A stretch of 64,000 nucleotides of DNA from Ricinus communis. Lineage: Eukaryota; Streptophyta; Magnoliopsida; Malpighiales; Euphorbiaceae. Under the pieces are notes generated by a model. That model saw only the letters and a list, made by a program, of their open reading frames with translations, ran no database searches and had not been told where the DNA came from. The stretch spans positions 8,060,001 to 8,124,000 of the forward strand of contig NC_063256.1 of the NCBI RefSeq assembly GCF_019578655.1, read 5' to 3'. This document shows positions 21,964 through 34,732 of this stretch, piece by piece. Numbering within the stretch: the stretch's first letter is position 1; each line of letters begins with the position of its first letter. Position numbers and translations under genes: made by a program.

Positions 21964-24900
21964 TTTTTGTGCCTTGGTTATCTATTAACAAAGTTATGTT
22001 ATGACTAAATTTTGGTGTTTCAGGTTCGTGTTATTATTGTCAAATTAGCTGACAGGTTACATAACATGCGTACTCTTTCTTATATGCCTCCACATAAGCA
22101 GGTATGGTAAAAAGGAAAAGGAGAAAAGAAACCTCAAGTTGTTCTTTGGCAATTTTGTTAAGATTTTAATGTTATTACTTTTTGTGCAGTCCAGCATTGC
22201 TATGGAAACACTTCAGGTCTTTGCTCCACTTGCGAAATTACTAGGAATGTATCAAATCAAGGTAGATCTTTATGTGGCCTTTCCACACATTAAATTCTAT
22301 ACAATGGGATGCAGTTGGAGAAACTATTTGCTGCTTAAATTTGTGAACTCATCTTCTAAAATAATAATCATTATGTTGAATAATCAAAGTTTAAAATGTC
22401 GAGTTAGAGCATTATGCATCCAGTTTTAGTTTTGAGGTTCCTGACACTATTTCATTTTACATTGAGAAACCAGGCTTGACTTTGATTTGCTTGGGCTGTT
22501 GTATTCTTCTAGCCAAGTCACTACTAGAGACATACTATTTGATTATATCATATCTTTGTCTATTGTAATGTGAATTTTGCTTGTTTGAGCTTGTGATACT
22601 ATACCAGTTTGAATAGATTAATTTCACTACACCTATTTTACTCCTGAGGTCAACTTGGGATTTCTTTTGTTCATGTTATAATCCTGTTAAAATTTTTTTG
22701 CTGTCAGTTTCCTGATCTCGTGTTTAATAATCATTGCAGTCTGAGCTAGAAAATCTATCATTCATGTACACAAAACCTGAAGATTATGCTAAGATCAAGA
22801 GGAGGGTTGCAGATCTCTACAAAGAACATGAGAAAGAGCTTCTGGAGGTAAGTTTCTTGAAATAATTTTTGCCATGCATTTATTTTAAGGAGCTCAGAAT
22901 TATCTTTACTATCCTGATAGGAAAGTTTTAGACTTAATGCTAGGTGAAAGTCAAGTTTGGTGGTTCTTGAGGTAGTCTTGCAGCAGTGTGGCCATTTCTT
23001 ATCCAAAATTTCTTCCTTTGTATAGGCAAACAAAATTTTAGAGAAGAAGATTGAGGAGGATCAGTTCCTAGACCTTATGACTGTGAAGACTGAAGTTCGC
23101 TCTGCATGCAAGGAGCCTTACAGGTGAAGCTATGAACATTTTATTTTGTTAATTTATATATTCTGGATACATGCTAATTTTTTTTAAATCCGTGATGCTT
23201 GTAATGTTTCTGTCCCCAGGGCTCTTTTTCCTTCAGCAAGTGATTCAGTAATTTATCAGTTTTTTCAGCAAAATTTGTAGTTTTCTTATAAAACCATTTG
23301 GGAGTAATATATAGCTGTTTGCCACAGTAAATATAGAGTTACTATTGCAATTACAAATTAACTCCTTATTCTCATGTCTTGTGTGGGTTCAGAGCCCGTT
23401 ACTCAGAAAGAACTTTGTTGGATCTCAAAGGTTTAGGAAGATGACCTCCAATTTTATGAGATTTGTGTTCTATGTTGAGTATTTATTTAATTTCTCTGAG
23501 TAGATTCCTTCACCTGCATGTTTCTGGCCCTTGGTCTGCTAAAGTTGCTTCAAATTGCTTTTTTCCCCTTGACACTTTTAATTGGGAACTTTCCATTGCT
23601 TGCAGTATTTACAAAGCGGTGCTTAAATCCAAAAGCTCAATTTGTGAGGTGAACCAAATTGCACAGGTTTGTTTTGATATGTTCCCTAAACCATCATGGG
23701 AAACATCTGAGCCAGAATCTCTTTTTCAACTTATATATTGTGCGCGTAACACATTACTTCTTTTTGTAATGACCAGCTACGTATTATTGTAAAGCCAAAG
23801 CCATGTGTCGGAGTTGGGCCTTTCTGTACTCCACAGCAAGTAAGTCAACGTCCATTTTCTGGAAAATTCTGTTTTATGCTGGATTATACTTTGGTATGTC
23901 AAATGTTCTGTTCTCATGGTTGCAAATTATGCAGATATGCTACCATGTTCTTGGTTTAGTCCATGGGATCTGGACACCTATTCCTAGAGCTGTACGTACT
24001 CTTTTAGTTTTCTTTTTGAGGTACAATATGGTATATTTGAACTATTAGTTATACTACAAGTAACTTAAAGTATCAGTTTAATTATTGTAACAGATGAAGG
24101 ACTATATTGCAACCCCAAAGCCCAATGGTTATCAAAGTCTCCATACTACTGTAATTCCATTTCTGTATGAGAGCATGTTTCGGCTGGAGGTTCAGGTACT
24201 ATTCTATGTTCATCTTTACCAAGTTTTATCTTTTCCCTTCCATTAAGGGAATAGGGACTTCCTTCAGTTTTAGTTATTCTTTATTTCTTTCTTTCTTTCT
24301 TCTTCATCTTCTGTATCCTAGTGCTCTGAAATTGTCAATTTCTACTCTTTTGCCCGTCTCTGTGCAAAATAAATTCCAAGGAACATCTATATTGTTTCTG
24401 ATTTTGGTTCATCTTTGCGTACTTGCTTCACAGCATAGTCACCTAAAAACAGCTATCTGCTTTTGACAGGTTCGAACTGAAGAGATGGATCTGATAGCTG
24501 AGAGAGGCATTGCTGCTCATTATAGTGGGAAAGTATTCGTTACAGGTTTAGTTGGACGTGCAGTACCTAATGGTAGAAGTTCAAGAGGGAAGACTGTCTG
24601 TCTTAACAATGCAAATATTGCACTCAGGGTATGTCGATTTTTCTCCTTGACAAGTCACAATAGTTATTAGATGTACTTTTTAAACTTCTAGGAAAGACCT
24701 TTTAGCCCCTGACTTTGATACTAATTTCATGGATGAAGTCCTTTCCTTCCTCCAGATTGGCTGGCTCAACGCAATTAGAGAATGGCAAGAGGAGTTTGTT
24801 GGCAATATGAGCTCTAGAGAATTTGTAGATACCATCACTAGAGATCTATTAGGTAGCCGTGTCTTTGTATTCACACCAAGGGGAGAGGTAAGAGAATGGA

Positions 24901-27627
24901 TTGCATCACTTATTGGTAGGAAGGCTTGAATCACATAATAGGAAATTCTGTATTGCAGGATTATTAATATTTATTTTGATATTGCCTACAGATAAAAAAT
25001 CTGCCAAAAGGGGCAACAGCAATCGACTATGCTTACATGATACACACTGATATTGGCAACAAGATGGTGGCTGCAAAGGTGTCCTTTTCATTTTGGTGTT
25101 TTTCATGTTTATTTTACAGATTGGAAATTGAAAAGGCGATTAAAATTTAAGGCCATATTTACTTGCTAAAATAAATTTCATCAATCACAGAGGGAAATTT
25201 GTTTTCACAGCAGCGGTGGTTAGCTAGCATAACCTCTTTTTCTTCTTTCTTCTTTTCACTTTTAATTCTGCTACTCTTTTTTAAAGTAAAAAACCTCTTT
25301 TGATTAGATAACAGAAAATAGTTTCTGAAACCAAAACAAGTTCTGTTCTGAGGGGCTAAATTTAATTCTTTTTATGGTTGGTTTTTGCTTTTCTATAAAC
25401 CAAATCAAGATATTTGCCATGTGAAATAAGATTTCCAAATTTGAGTTAAAAATGGGAAAGCTTGTCTACTTGGTGCAATGTAGGTTTAAAGATTTCCTTT
25501 TAAAGCTTGGAAGAGAAAGAATGGCTTATATTTTTCAATTTTAGAGGAGTTACAGAATTTTATGGGTGAACATACATTATACATTCTATAAACAAATAAA
25601 TTAAACATTTAAAGATTTTCCTTTTAAGCTTGGAAGAAAAAAGAATGGCTTATGTATTTCAATTTTAGATGAGTTTCAGAATTTTATAGGTGAATGTACG
25701 ATATACATTTTATAAACAAACAAAAAGCAAAAAAAAAATATATGAGTTTTTTTAAGAAGGAAGAAACACGACCTAAATGAGAAATATGTCACTCTTGTTT
25801 TTCTTTTCCAGGTCAACGGCAATCTAGTTTCTCCAATGCATGTTCTTGCTAATGCAGAAGTTGTGGAGATAATCACCTACAATGTTAGTATTTCATCCCT
25901 GTGATTTATATTGGAGGAGCACATGTAGTGTTCTTCCCTTCCTATGCGGATTTTCTGGAGGTCCACTTCCTATGCATGATAGGAAATAGAAATATACTGA
26001 ATTTCTGATGAGTGAATATTTGTAGATATTGAATTTTAATTATGTCATTTTGCACTAGATGATTCCTTTTCATTTGTTCGAGACTGATCCATATTAAGTT
26101 ATGACGGTTGGCCACCTATATTTATATGTTTATCTTTTTTTTCATAATTTTTTTTTTATCTGCAGTTGGAAGTTTGCCTAGCTACTCTTACATCTGAATG
26201 TTAACATGTGTACCATTAATGCCTTGCTCTGCTATATGATATCTTGGAACTTCATTTTTTCCTCAGGCACTCTCTAGCAAGTCAGCTTTTCAGAGGCATA
26301 AGCAATGGCTACAACATGCAAAAACACGTAGTGCCAGACACAAAATTATGAAAGTAGGTTAAATTATATACACTGAGAAATACTTTGTTATTTATTCATA
26401 AATTCTCTCAGGACTAAAGTTAGAACTTCATAATCTGCTCAGTTCTTAAGGGAGCAAGCTGCACTATCAGCTGCTGAAATAACAGCAGATGCAGTAAATG
26501 ACTTTAATTCTGAAGAGGATAGTGAGGTAGAAGAGTTCTTGGATAATACGGCATCAAACAGGCCTTTGTGGGAGAAAATCTTTGTGAATGTTGCAGAAAA
26601 GTCATCTCAGGGGAAATACTCCAAGGATCTCTTGCCTTCAAAAAATGGCAGCGTTTGGGTCCCCAAGGTCAATGGGAAACATAATAAGCACATGCAGCAT
26701 GTGAGTTTGGACGCCCAGGGGAAATTGTTATCACAGGGAAATGGTGTTGCCAAGATGATACAATCTAATGTTCCGATGTTTAAGGAAGTCTTGCCTGGTT
26801 TAGAAGGTTGGCATGCCAGCAAGGTTGCATCTTGGCACAGTGTTGAAGGGCATTCAATCCAATGGTTTTCAGTGGTATGCATAGATCGAAGAGGTAATTT
26901 TTTGCTTCAGTCAAAATAAGAAAAACTAGGTTCCATCTATTTCTCTAATAGTAATAATAATAACATTGATTAGAGGCTACTTCATACTCCCTCTGAATCA
27001 TATTTCTGATGACTTGTTTTCATTTTTCTTTAAACACAAATGAAGTGTGAGTGGCCGGTATTGCTATGAGAAATGATGCTTCTTTTAGTTTGATACCATT
27101 TTAATGATGACCGTGTACTCTTATATAGATCCTTCTCATCATTTATCAGTTGTCATGAATCTTATGTTTAACCATAAAATCATACAAAAACAATTTCAGG
27201 CATGATGGCTGAGGTTACAACAGCATTGGCAACTGTAGGCATCACAATATGTTCCTGTGTGGTGAGTGATTATGAATATCTGATGTCTGATGGAACTGTA
27301 GCTTCTATTTATCTGGTTAGTGTTTGCTTAATTACCTGACCCTGCATGACATCTTTATTTTCCATGATCAGGCTGAGATTGATAGAGGAAGGGGAATGGC
27401 CGTGATGTTGTTTCATATTGAAGGGAGCCTTGATAATTTGGTAGTGTACCCAGCAATACCTCTCTCTCTCTCTCTCTGTGCCTGTGTTTGGTCCTGATAT
27501 TGCCTGCTTCAATCTCTTTTAGGTGAAGGCCTGCTCAAGCGTGGATCTGATTTTGGGTGTTCTGGGATGGTCTACGGGTTGCAGCTGGCCAAGCTCAATG
27601 GAAAACCCCCAGTGTCTTGAATGCTAA
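19463..27627 (+). CDS. RSH1: RSH1, plastid RelA/SpoT homologue (ppGpp hydrolase type)
   Basis: Controls the chloroplast alarmone (p)ppGpp. 24 exons, all in frame: 19463-19487, 19741-19922, 20906-21085, 21197-21262, 21350-21442, 21539-21670, 21780-21881, 22024-22101, 22190-22261, 22740-22847, 23026-23123, 23606-23666, 23777-23839, 23935-23991, 24094-24195, 24470-24628, 24756-24887, 24992-25078, 25812-25883, 26267-26353, 26443-26893, 27200-27261, 27372-27440 and 27523-27627. The product is 880 residues; Arabidopsis RSH1 is about 883. Order: Ser-rich transit-peptide-like N-terminus; HD hydrolase domain with His157, His171, HDTVED at 195-200 and Asp270/Asn273 (LADRLHN); RelA/SpoT synthetase-like domain about 375-495; TGS about 561-622; Gln/Ser-rich linker; C-terminal ACT about 800-870. 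The hydrolase residues are intact. In the synthetase domain the usual YD..G..R block is replaced by NQIAQLR, so synthesis is probably lost, as known for plant RSH1. Confidence 0.95.
20787..20809 (+). repeat. CTATC pentanucleotide microsatellite in RSH1 intron 2
   Basis: About four to five tandem CTATC units in the 983-bp second intron. Confidence 0.8.
21901..21963 (+). repeat. ATA/ATT trinucleotide microsatellite in RSH1 intron 7
   Basis: A run of TAA units switches directly into a run of ATT units. The two halves are complementary and could form a long hairpin in the transcript or DNA. Confidence 0.85.
25485..25731 (+). repeat. two tandem copies of a 123-bp sequence in RSH1 intron 18
   Basis: Copies begin near 25488 and 25611. 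Both contain AAAGATTT(T)CCTTTTAA followed by GCTTGGAAG, then AAAGAATGGCTTAT, TTTCAATTTTAGA and a shared CATTxTATAAACAAA end. They are roughly 85-90 percent alike by eye. Intron only; no effect on the coding sequence. Confidence 0.85.
27457..27479 (+). repeat. CT microsatellite in RSH1 intron 23
   Basis: A run of about ten CT units lies in the short last intron, just upstream of the polypyrimidine tract and the acceptor before 27523. Confidence 0.8.
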
Positions 27628-28159
27628 TTTACGAGTTGAGCTTATGCCCCAAATATTTCACCCAGCTGTTGCAAGCTTGGGTAAGAAGTTTTGCCCCCAG
27701 AAAACTGAGATTCTGGTGTTCTTATATTTTGGATAATTAGCTGAATAGTTATCATCTATTTGTTGGACAACCATAGCAAAATAAACCAGCAGCAGAAAAT
27801 TGAACCCTAGTCTGTCTCTGGAAAATCAGGGCATTGTATATAGAGAAAAGAGTGGTAGATAGGAGTATATACACATGTAAAGATACTAGCAAAGAGAGGA
27901 TGGTGAAACACTTTATATACAGAAAGGTTGTAAGAATTCTTGCCATATAGATTTCCTTTTTTCTCTTATGCTATCATGTTTCCTTTGTCTTCTCAATTGT
28001 CAACAAAAAGAAATAAAATCTGTATGTGGGTTCTTAGTTCTTATGGTGCTGCTTGTTGCTTTGAGATGCAGAAAGAAACTCAACTGTACTTTAATGATTT
28101 ATTATATTTCTCAAGCGATTGTTCCAGTTTTTTCCATATTTCGTGGAAACAAGGAAAAA
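27628..28159. other. region between convergent RSH1 and acidic repeat gene
   Basis: Contains the 3' UTR of RSH1 and the 3' UTR of the convergent minus-strand gene. No further gene is supported; the overlapping 80-residue open frames near 27940-28207 look random. Confidence 0.6.
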
Positions 28160-30100
28160 TTAAGAAGACGGGTTATAAAAAGCATTGGGATGGGTGAATA
28201 CAAGTAGTAGCACCATCATCAGTGCCAGCACTAAGACGTACCTAATCCAAATTCTCCATTTGATTAAGATCGTTGGTTGATCATTTACTGTATGCTCCAG
28301 GGTTTCTTCTTTCTTCAAAAACATTGGAGTTTGTGTAGTCTGGTACTCATCTCTGCAGTCGCTGAGGTTCTTAGATTTGCTGTCGTTGAAGCACTCTTCA
28401 GTTTTGGTGATTTGCTCTTCTTCTTCCTCCACGATCTTTGGAGCAGAGAATTGCAGGGTGTTCTTGAGCTCTAATGATAATGCCTCTATTGATTCTTCTG
28501 GCCATATTTCCTCAGCACTGGATCCAGCAGAAGTGCTCCCTGTTTCTTCTGAATTTTCTTTGCCCTTTTCCATTATATATTCTTGATTGTCCCCCTCTTC
28601 CTCATCATCATCGTCGTTATCTTCTTCTTCCTCTTCTGCTTCTCCAGCTGAATGCAGCAATGAATTTGAATCTGCACTTATTTTTATAGCAGCATCAAAT
28701 GCTTCTTTCACTTTCAAGGCCTCTATTCGTTCCTTCATTAGTGGTTCTTCTACAATCTCTTCATCATCTTCTTCTTCTTCTTCTTCAGCTGAAAAAATTG
28801 GTGAAATTATATCTGTACTTATCTTTGAAGCATCATTGGTTGCTTCTTCCACTTTACTGACTTGGATTCTTTCTAACAAGGGCGACTCTTCTACAGCCTC
28901 TTTATCACCTCCAACTGAATGCATTAATGAAGTGATTTCTACACTTTTCTTTGCATCGCCATCTATTGCTTCTTCCTCTTTCCAGACTTCGGTTCTTTCC
29001 ATCAATGGAAATTCTTCTACTCTCTCTTTATCACCTTCTTCTTCTTCTTCTTCCACTGAATGCATTGATGAAGTTTTATCTGCACATATCTTTAAAGCAT
29101 ATACTGGTTCTTCCTCTTCTTCAACTCGGACGATTTCAAGCAAGGGCAACACCTCTTTGACTACTTCCTCGTCCTCACCTTCACCAGCATCACCATTACC
29201 ATCATCGTTATCGTCATTTTCTTCTTCAACAACTGAAACTGACTGCATCAATGAAGTTCTCTCTGTATTTATTATCCTTGCAGCATCCATTGTTCCCTCC
29301 TCTTTTACCACTTCAATTAGTTCCATTAAGGGAAAATCTTCTGCTAAATCATTCTTGATCCTGTTTTCCAGCTCAGGCGAGGAGTGATGGTCAATCACTG
29401 GAAAAGAAAATTCTTCGATCCCGCTACGATTGTCGCTCGATTCAACGTCATCCTCTTTATAATCATCAATGAGAAGGATCTTCTGATTATCAGGATTTTC
29501 TTCTTCCTGAACCAAATTTGTAGTCAAGTTATTAGTAGAATTAAACAATCTACGTTCCTTTCTAGCTCGATTCAAAATAATTGGCATGAAGATTTCGAGT
29601 ATTATGAAACAGTGTAAGATTATGATATGGAAAGGATAAATTACCGAGATCAAACTGTTATTAGTAGAATCCAGCGCACAAAAATCAGTCTGTGTAGCAA
29701 CCAACTCTGTCATTGATCCATAGCTTGCGCAGCTGAACACAACAATCCTCTTAATAATTATTCATAAATAAAAGCAACATATAGAATCAAGTTTAATGAT
29801 TTTTTTAGCTACTTTCAGTACTAACCATGGATTACAGTAAAAACTAGGAGATGAGTTTTGGAGGACGAAACTCAGCCCTTGACTTGCTTCTTCTTTTTCT
29901 TTCTTATCATTACCATCTTTTCTTCTCCTTCTACCTCTGTGGGCAGCAAAAGCAGCTGCCGAAGTTGCAACAGCCAAGGCTCCAACCCATAGAATAATAC
30001 CTCCGATATTATTACCAGCACCAGCACCACCGCGACCACCACCGCCAACTAGGCCTATTTGTGCCCTCCTTTTCCCCTGCTTTGTCTGATGCTTTTCCAT
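28160..30100 (-). CDS. acidic internal-repeat protein with two predicted membrane segments, function unknown
   Basis: Exon 1 (30100-29826) and exon 2 (29732-28160) join in frame to give 615 residues. The N-terminus is basic and Gly-rich, followed by a hydrophobic segment at about 32-53 and an Arg/Lys cluster. The centre is very Glu/Asp-rich with five or six degenerate repeats of about 45 residues. Each repeat has a pLMERIEV-like start, an A.KIS.D..SLMHSV-like middle and an EEEEE tract. The C-terminus has a second hydrophobic segment (about 590-610, VLVLALMMVLLLVF) and ends FYNPSS. A further in-frame 87-nt intron (donor GTAATT, acceptor AAAG) inside the exon just downstream of 29732 is possible and would remove the hydrophobic stretch VIYPFHIIILHCF. 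I do not recognise the family. It is convergent with RSH1. The Ser-rich frame on the opposite strand is only the complement of the Glu codons. Confidence 0.7.
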
Positions 30101-32344
30101 TTCTATTTCAGTTGTTCTTTGCTTTTGGGTTTGGTAATCATAAAAGAGAAGAGTGAAGGATTCGATGATGATATTGTGGAGAAAGAAAGGGAGATAAAAG
30201 AGGGAGTGGGTTATTGACTTTGGAAAGAGTGAAGTGAAGTATCAATTTCGGACGTTCAACTTTTGGAAACTTTTTTGCTAATTGGCATCTTTTACTTCCC
30301 TCGTACCCCTTCTTTTTGGAGGTTCTGTTAAATCACACTTGCTGTGGATTCTACCTAATTACTAATTAAAATTGGAAAACCATCTTCAAACTCACAACAA
30401 CCAAAGTTATTTGTTAGTGAATGGTTCTTGATGATTAATGTTTATTTCATTCTTTTTAATTGTAAATGATAAACATATATCTTTACTGTCAGGTTAAGTC
30501 TCACTTAGGACTAATATAATAAAATTATAATTCTAACCATTTTAAATATACATTATTAATTTTGTTTCATAAATTATTATAGATTATAATTTATTTTTTT
30601 AAAGAAAAAAGAAGAACATGCATTTCTAGCATATAGAAAATGCGTGTGAAACATGTGCATCACATTAATTTCGTTGATGTTTTGTGAAGTTTATAAATGA
30701 GCGGTCGTTGCATATGACAACATTGTTATTTCGGTTGAAATTAATCATTCTCTCGTGAGCTGCAAAGAATGATACACAACCTCATGATTTTGGAAATACA
30801 TATTAAGGCTTTGGAGTAGGCCCAAATCAATATAACCATCATTTATGTCCCAAATAATATCAGATATGATTCTTTGCTTGTCATAATTTAATTTATTATG
30901 GTCTATGAAAGCAACCCTACGCCAAGTATCAGCCTACACTATTTCAGCGATTCAGTATAAATTAATAAATTTCAGAATTTGATCATTTTACCCCAAAGTG
31001 CTATATTATTAATAATTGTAATCCTCATCACTTTACTACAGAATTACTATATTATTAATTGAAATTCGTTTTTGAGTTCCCATATTTTTTACTTTTGATT
31101 TTTTTTAATAATTTTATATATTTTTACTTTTCTCATTTTTTAATTTCACAGTAAAAACGCTATTAGTATGAATAAATAAATAAAATTATATACCAATAAG
31201 ATATTAAACTTTTCAATTTTAGTTTATTGGATCTCTAAAAAATTTATATTACTATAAAGAATCAATAGTTTTCCAAATTTGACCTTATCTCCTTATATAT
31301 ATTATATTTTAATTCGCCATATTGCCGCTATCCTATTTATTATATTTAATGTAAAAATGTACATGTCATTTACTTATTTTCTCATTTTCATTATTTGTGC
31401 ATATTTTCCTTTTCTTATTTTGATATGAAAATAACTGTCCTAAAATTTGAATATTGAACGATTAGTTAAATTTAGATTTTATTTATTCTTTTAATTTAAA
31501 TGCATCCTTAAAGAGTTTCAAAATAATTAGTCTCACTCCAAATATTACTAGTGCTAATTCCTTTTTGTTCTGCAAGTCAGGTTCTTTTTTCTTTTTTGAT
31601 ATGAACTTTGAATTTAAAATATTTATGTAAGTTCTAAATAAAAATCTTTATGTAAAGACTTAAAAAATATTTAAAGAAAACATATCATTTTTCTTTTAAA
31701 AAAATAAAAAAGATATAGATCTTTAGAGTCTTAATGAATCAAAGTTAAGTATCTTTGTGGGCATTGTTTAATGGCATTTGTATACAGGTTCCTAATCGAA
31801 AAATATAAAAATAAATAAAAGAAATTATTAAAGTACAATTAATATTATTAGTCCATATTATTATATTATGTCTCTATTTAAATGTATCAAAATATAAATA
31901 TCCATCCTGCTTTGATGAACTCAAATAAATGAAATTATCAGGTTTCGTTCATTTCCACGGTGTGTTTAAAATTATGACAGACAATTTCCGTTGCCAAGTT
32001 TGATTATGACCAAATTAGTCCAATTAGAGAGGCAGTTTCAGTTGGCCAAGTTTGATTATTTGCAGACAATCAATGAATGCCTATAATTTTAATAGACTCC
32101 TAATCTGTTTGTACATGTGAAAGTAAACATATTATATTGTAATTTGTATCTGTGAATGACGTGGTTCAAATCAAGAACGATAAACAATTTGAGAGAACCA
32201 AATTACATGCGTTTTCTCCACTTCTTTTACTGTTATAAATTTGAAAACAAGAAGAAAAGGCAAAGTAGCCACCATAAATTCAATCCAAGAACAAAAAGAA
32301 AAAGATAAATCAACGCATTAAATCAGCCATGAGAAAAAAATGAA
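30101..32344. other. intergenic, AT-rich
   Basis: The first 250 bp are the promoter and leader side of the acidic repeat gene. The rest is AT-rich with no supported gene. Around 31980-32060 the phrase CCAAGTTTGATTAT occurs twice about 60 bp apart. Confidence 0.6.
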
Positions 32345-33264
32345 TCAGTAACCATTAGAGACAGGTTTAGGGTTGGTGGTGTAGAAGAAAGGTCCCACTG
32401 TGAACAGTTTCATATTCTTGTGAGTCAAGAAGTTGTAAGAAGCGAGAGGAGCGCCCGTTATCCCCTTGTTGATGTCGGTTGGAACATTGCAAGTCTCCAA
32501 AGATGGAGATGTTTCTAGGAAAGCCTTGCACTCTTTAATCTTCATTTTATCTTCAACCTCAGAAGGTGATAATGTTGCTAAGAAGTAGCCCTTTGCATCT
32601 GTCGCTCCACTCAAGATTGACCATGGTGCTGCTTCATGTCCATATTCATCAGTTGTAAGGCATGTGATCCTTGCTATAGCTCCTGCACTCATATATGTGC
32701 ATTGGATAGATGCATCGTTAAATGCTTACTTCAAAATGAAGTTACAAAAAAGAATTGGATTTATGTTTTAGCAATGAATTTGAGCAATTATATGTTTTGA
32801 TTTTGATTTAACATCCATAGCTATTTCTTTAGCAAAGTGTCAAAAATTACGTTGATATTTGGTTTGCCAAAATCAAAGCGGTTTCAGGTTTGTGTGTGTG
32901 TGCTTTTTTTTTTTTTGTTTACAGTATAATTAATGGTTAAGAAGGAATGTCAGGTTAGGAAAAATAGGGGAAGAAAACAGATTGTGTCCCTGAAAGAAAA
33001 ATATTATGATCAGTGGCAAAAGACCCATCCACTCTCATCATCCCAGCCGATGGAGCAGCAATTACCTTCTAGAGGAATGAGTTTGGGGCCCGATTTGCAG
33101 TAAATAAGGCCTTGAATACCAACTAACGAGGAGAGTAGCTTCTCCTTTTCCAGTCTTGGTTTGTCAACGTTCGGATTTGGACCATACCCACTAACACTAG
33201 CAGAAGCAATAACTGCTGATGACAGAGCCATATAGATTGCCAAGTAGAAACGAGTGAAAGCCAT
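32345..33264 (-). CDS. pollen Ole e 1 domain protein, short form (RHS13/PRP family)
   Basis: Two exons, 33264-33066 and 32682-32345, encode 178 residues. Exon 1 gives a signal peptide (about 1-22), a short linker with no Pro repeats, and the start of the Ole e 1 domain (GIQGLIYCKSG). Exon 2 carries the rest, with the conserved ARITC, GATDAKGYF, C..FL, TCNVPTDINKGITG and GPFFYT segments. The intron falls in the same codon (Glu-Gly) as in the two larger paralogues downstream, and exon 2 has the same length (338 nt) in all three. Members are secreted to the cell wall. This copy lacks the Lys/Pro repeat region and probably represents the founder layout. A TATA box lies at 33349-33356 and a root-hair-type core at 33417-33429. 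Confidence 0.9.
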
Positions 33265-33348
33265 TGTAGTACAATGTTTTTGCTATTCAAGAGACAGGAG
33301 TGGAGAAAACTGTCTGAAGGATATGTCATAGGAGTTGCCTTACATACC

Positions 33349-33356
33349 CTTTTATA
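33349..33356 (-). promoter_or_regulatory. TATA box of short Ole e 1 gene
   Basis: TATAAAAG on the minus strand, about 85-92 bp upstream of the ATG at 33264. Confidence 0.6.
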
Positions 33357-33416
33357 AGAATGTTACTATCCATCATACATTGCCAAATAAAATACACGAT
33401 AAGTAAAAAATGTGAT

Positions 33417-33429
33417 TGGTCTGCACGAT
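33417..33429 (+). promoter_or_regulatory. root-hair-element-like core upstream of short Ole e 1 gene
   Basis: TGGTCTGCACGAT fits the core TG-N4-K-CACG-W-H of the root hair element known from Arabidopsis RHS promoters. It lies about 153 bp upstream of the ATG, in the opposite orientation to the gene. One of the four flanking 5' positions does not fit the full consensus. Function is inferred. Confidence 0.4.
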
Positions 33430-34732
33430 TGGAAAAAGAAAAATCTCCAATCTTCAATTATCCTGCATGCATGTAAGAGTAGTGTTGCTATACCTATCAT
33501 GCTGCACGATCCATAACATGGTTTATGTAAAATAATGCTCTTGTTTCTTTATTCAAATGACATTTGAAGATTCCACAGTCAGAATATATTTGATTAAATT
33601 TGGAAGTCATTAAAAAAATTTGTGAGTCCAGGTGAGTTCCCTCAAAACCAACAAAAACCCTCTGTGCATTTCTAATTAATATCTTGAATGGTTGACTCTT
33701 ATATATTTATTTATTTTCTTTTTTTTTTTATTCGTCCCCCGGCAATATGACCTTTCCATAATCTTTCACCTTTGATAGTTGATCCTTCAAATTAAGATTC
33801 TTAACATTCGTTATAGGCTAATTTTGGTACAAACAGGAAAAGAGATTCAAAATCGCCCCTTGATTAAAATTGGATTATATAAAAATTCCTTATTGATGAA
33901 AAAAAGTATCTCCTTGCACTTTTTAAACCCCCTTTGTTTGTTGGCTGGTACAAGGGATGGCTGGCTTCACTTGTTTCTCTATTAAGAAAACATTTACATA
34001 TCTATACGTTTGATTGGATTGAAGTGATTGACAACAATATTTACTAAGGTCCAGTATGCATTCTTTTCTATGTTTGAATTTGCAACTGCATCTTCTGCAG
34101 CAATGATTTTTGTGGGACTATCAGTGGCGGAGATGCATTGAATTTGCGGTACTATATATACAACATATGGAACAATGCTGTTTCTCATCTTGATTCTTGA
34201 GATGGATATAGAGAATTAAGAATGCTAATCATCAAGAATTAGTTGCACTACTTATACACTTCCCAAATGAATTGAATAATTCTTCTTTTACTGTGCTTAT
34301 CATAGTTCTTTTACTGTGCTTATACCAAACCATAGAATATATGGAAGTTACCATGTCATACATACACATTCAGTGACTTTCCATTTTTCTTTTTCTCAAT
34401 ATTTACATGTTAGCAACGAAAGCTCAATTCATCGAAGGAAAATATTAAATTCGTTAATTTAAATCATAAATATGGATTGAATTTTGTAGAAGTTCGCTCA
34501 GGAGTAATTGAAACTCAATTCATTTTTCATAAACTTATACCTGTATGCCCAGAAAATATAAATAAATGAAATAAAAGCCTTAACTTTGGAAATTAATGAA
34601 TTTATTACAAACTCTTTGATGAAAATGGCAAAATCCAGTAAGAATACAATCAGCAACAAACAGGAACATCCATTCCGTTTCTGGAAAACTCGAAACAAAA
34701 ACAAAAACATTTTGTCGACATTAAAAGCAATT
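33430..34732. other. intergenic between Ole e 1 genes
   Basis: No gene is seen. From about 33830 to 34732 the sequence is the 3' flank that recurs, diverged, at about 37080-37855; it belongs to the segmental duplication. Confidence 0.6.

Noticed and set aside
28587..29387. 266-residue Ser-rich open frame on the plus strand
   Set aside because: It is the complement of the Glu/Asp-rich repeat gene (GAA/GAG/GAT codons give TTC/CTC/ATC and TCx frames); no start context or domain.
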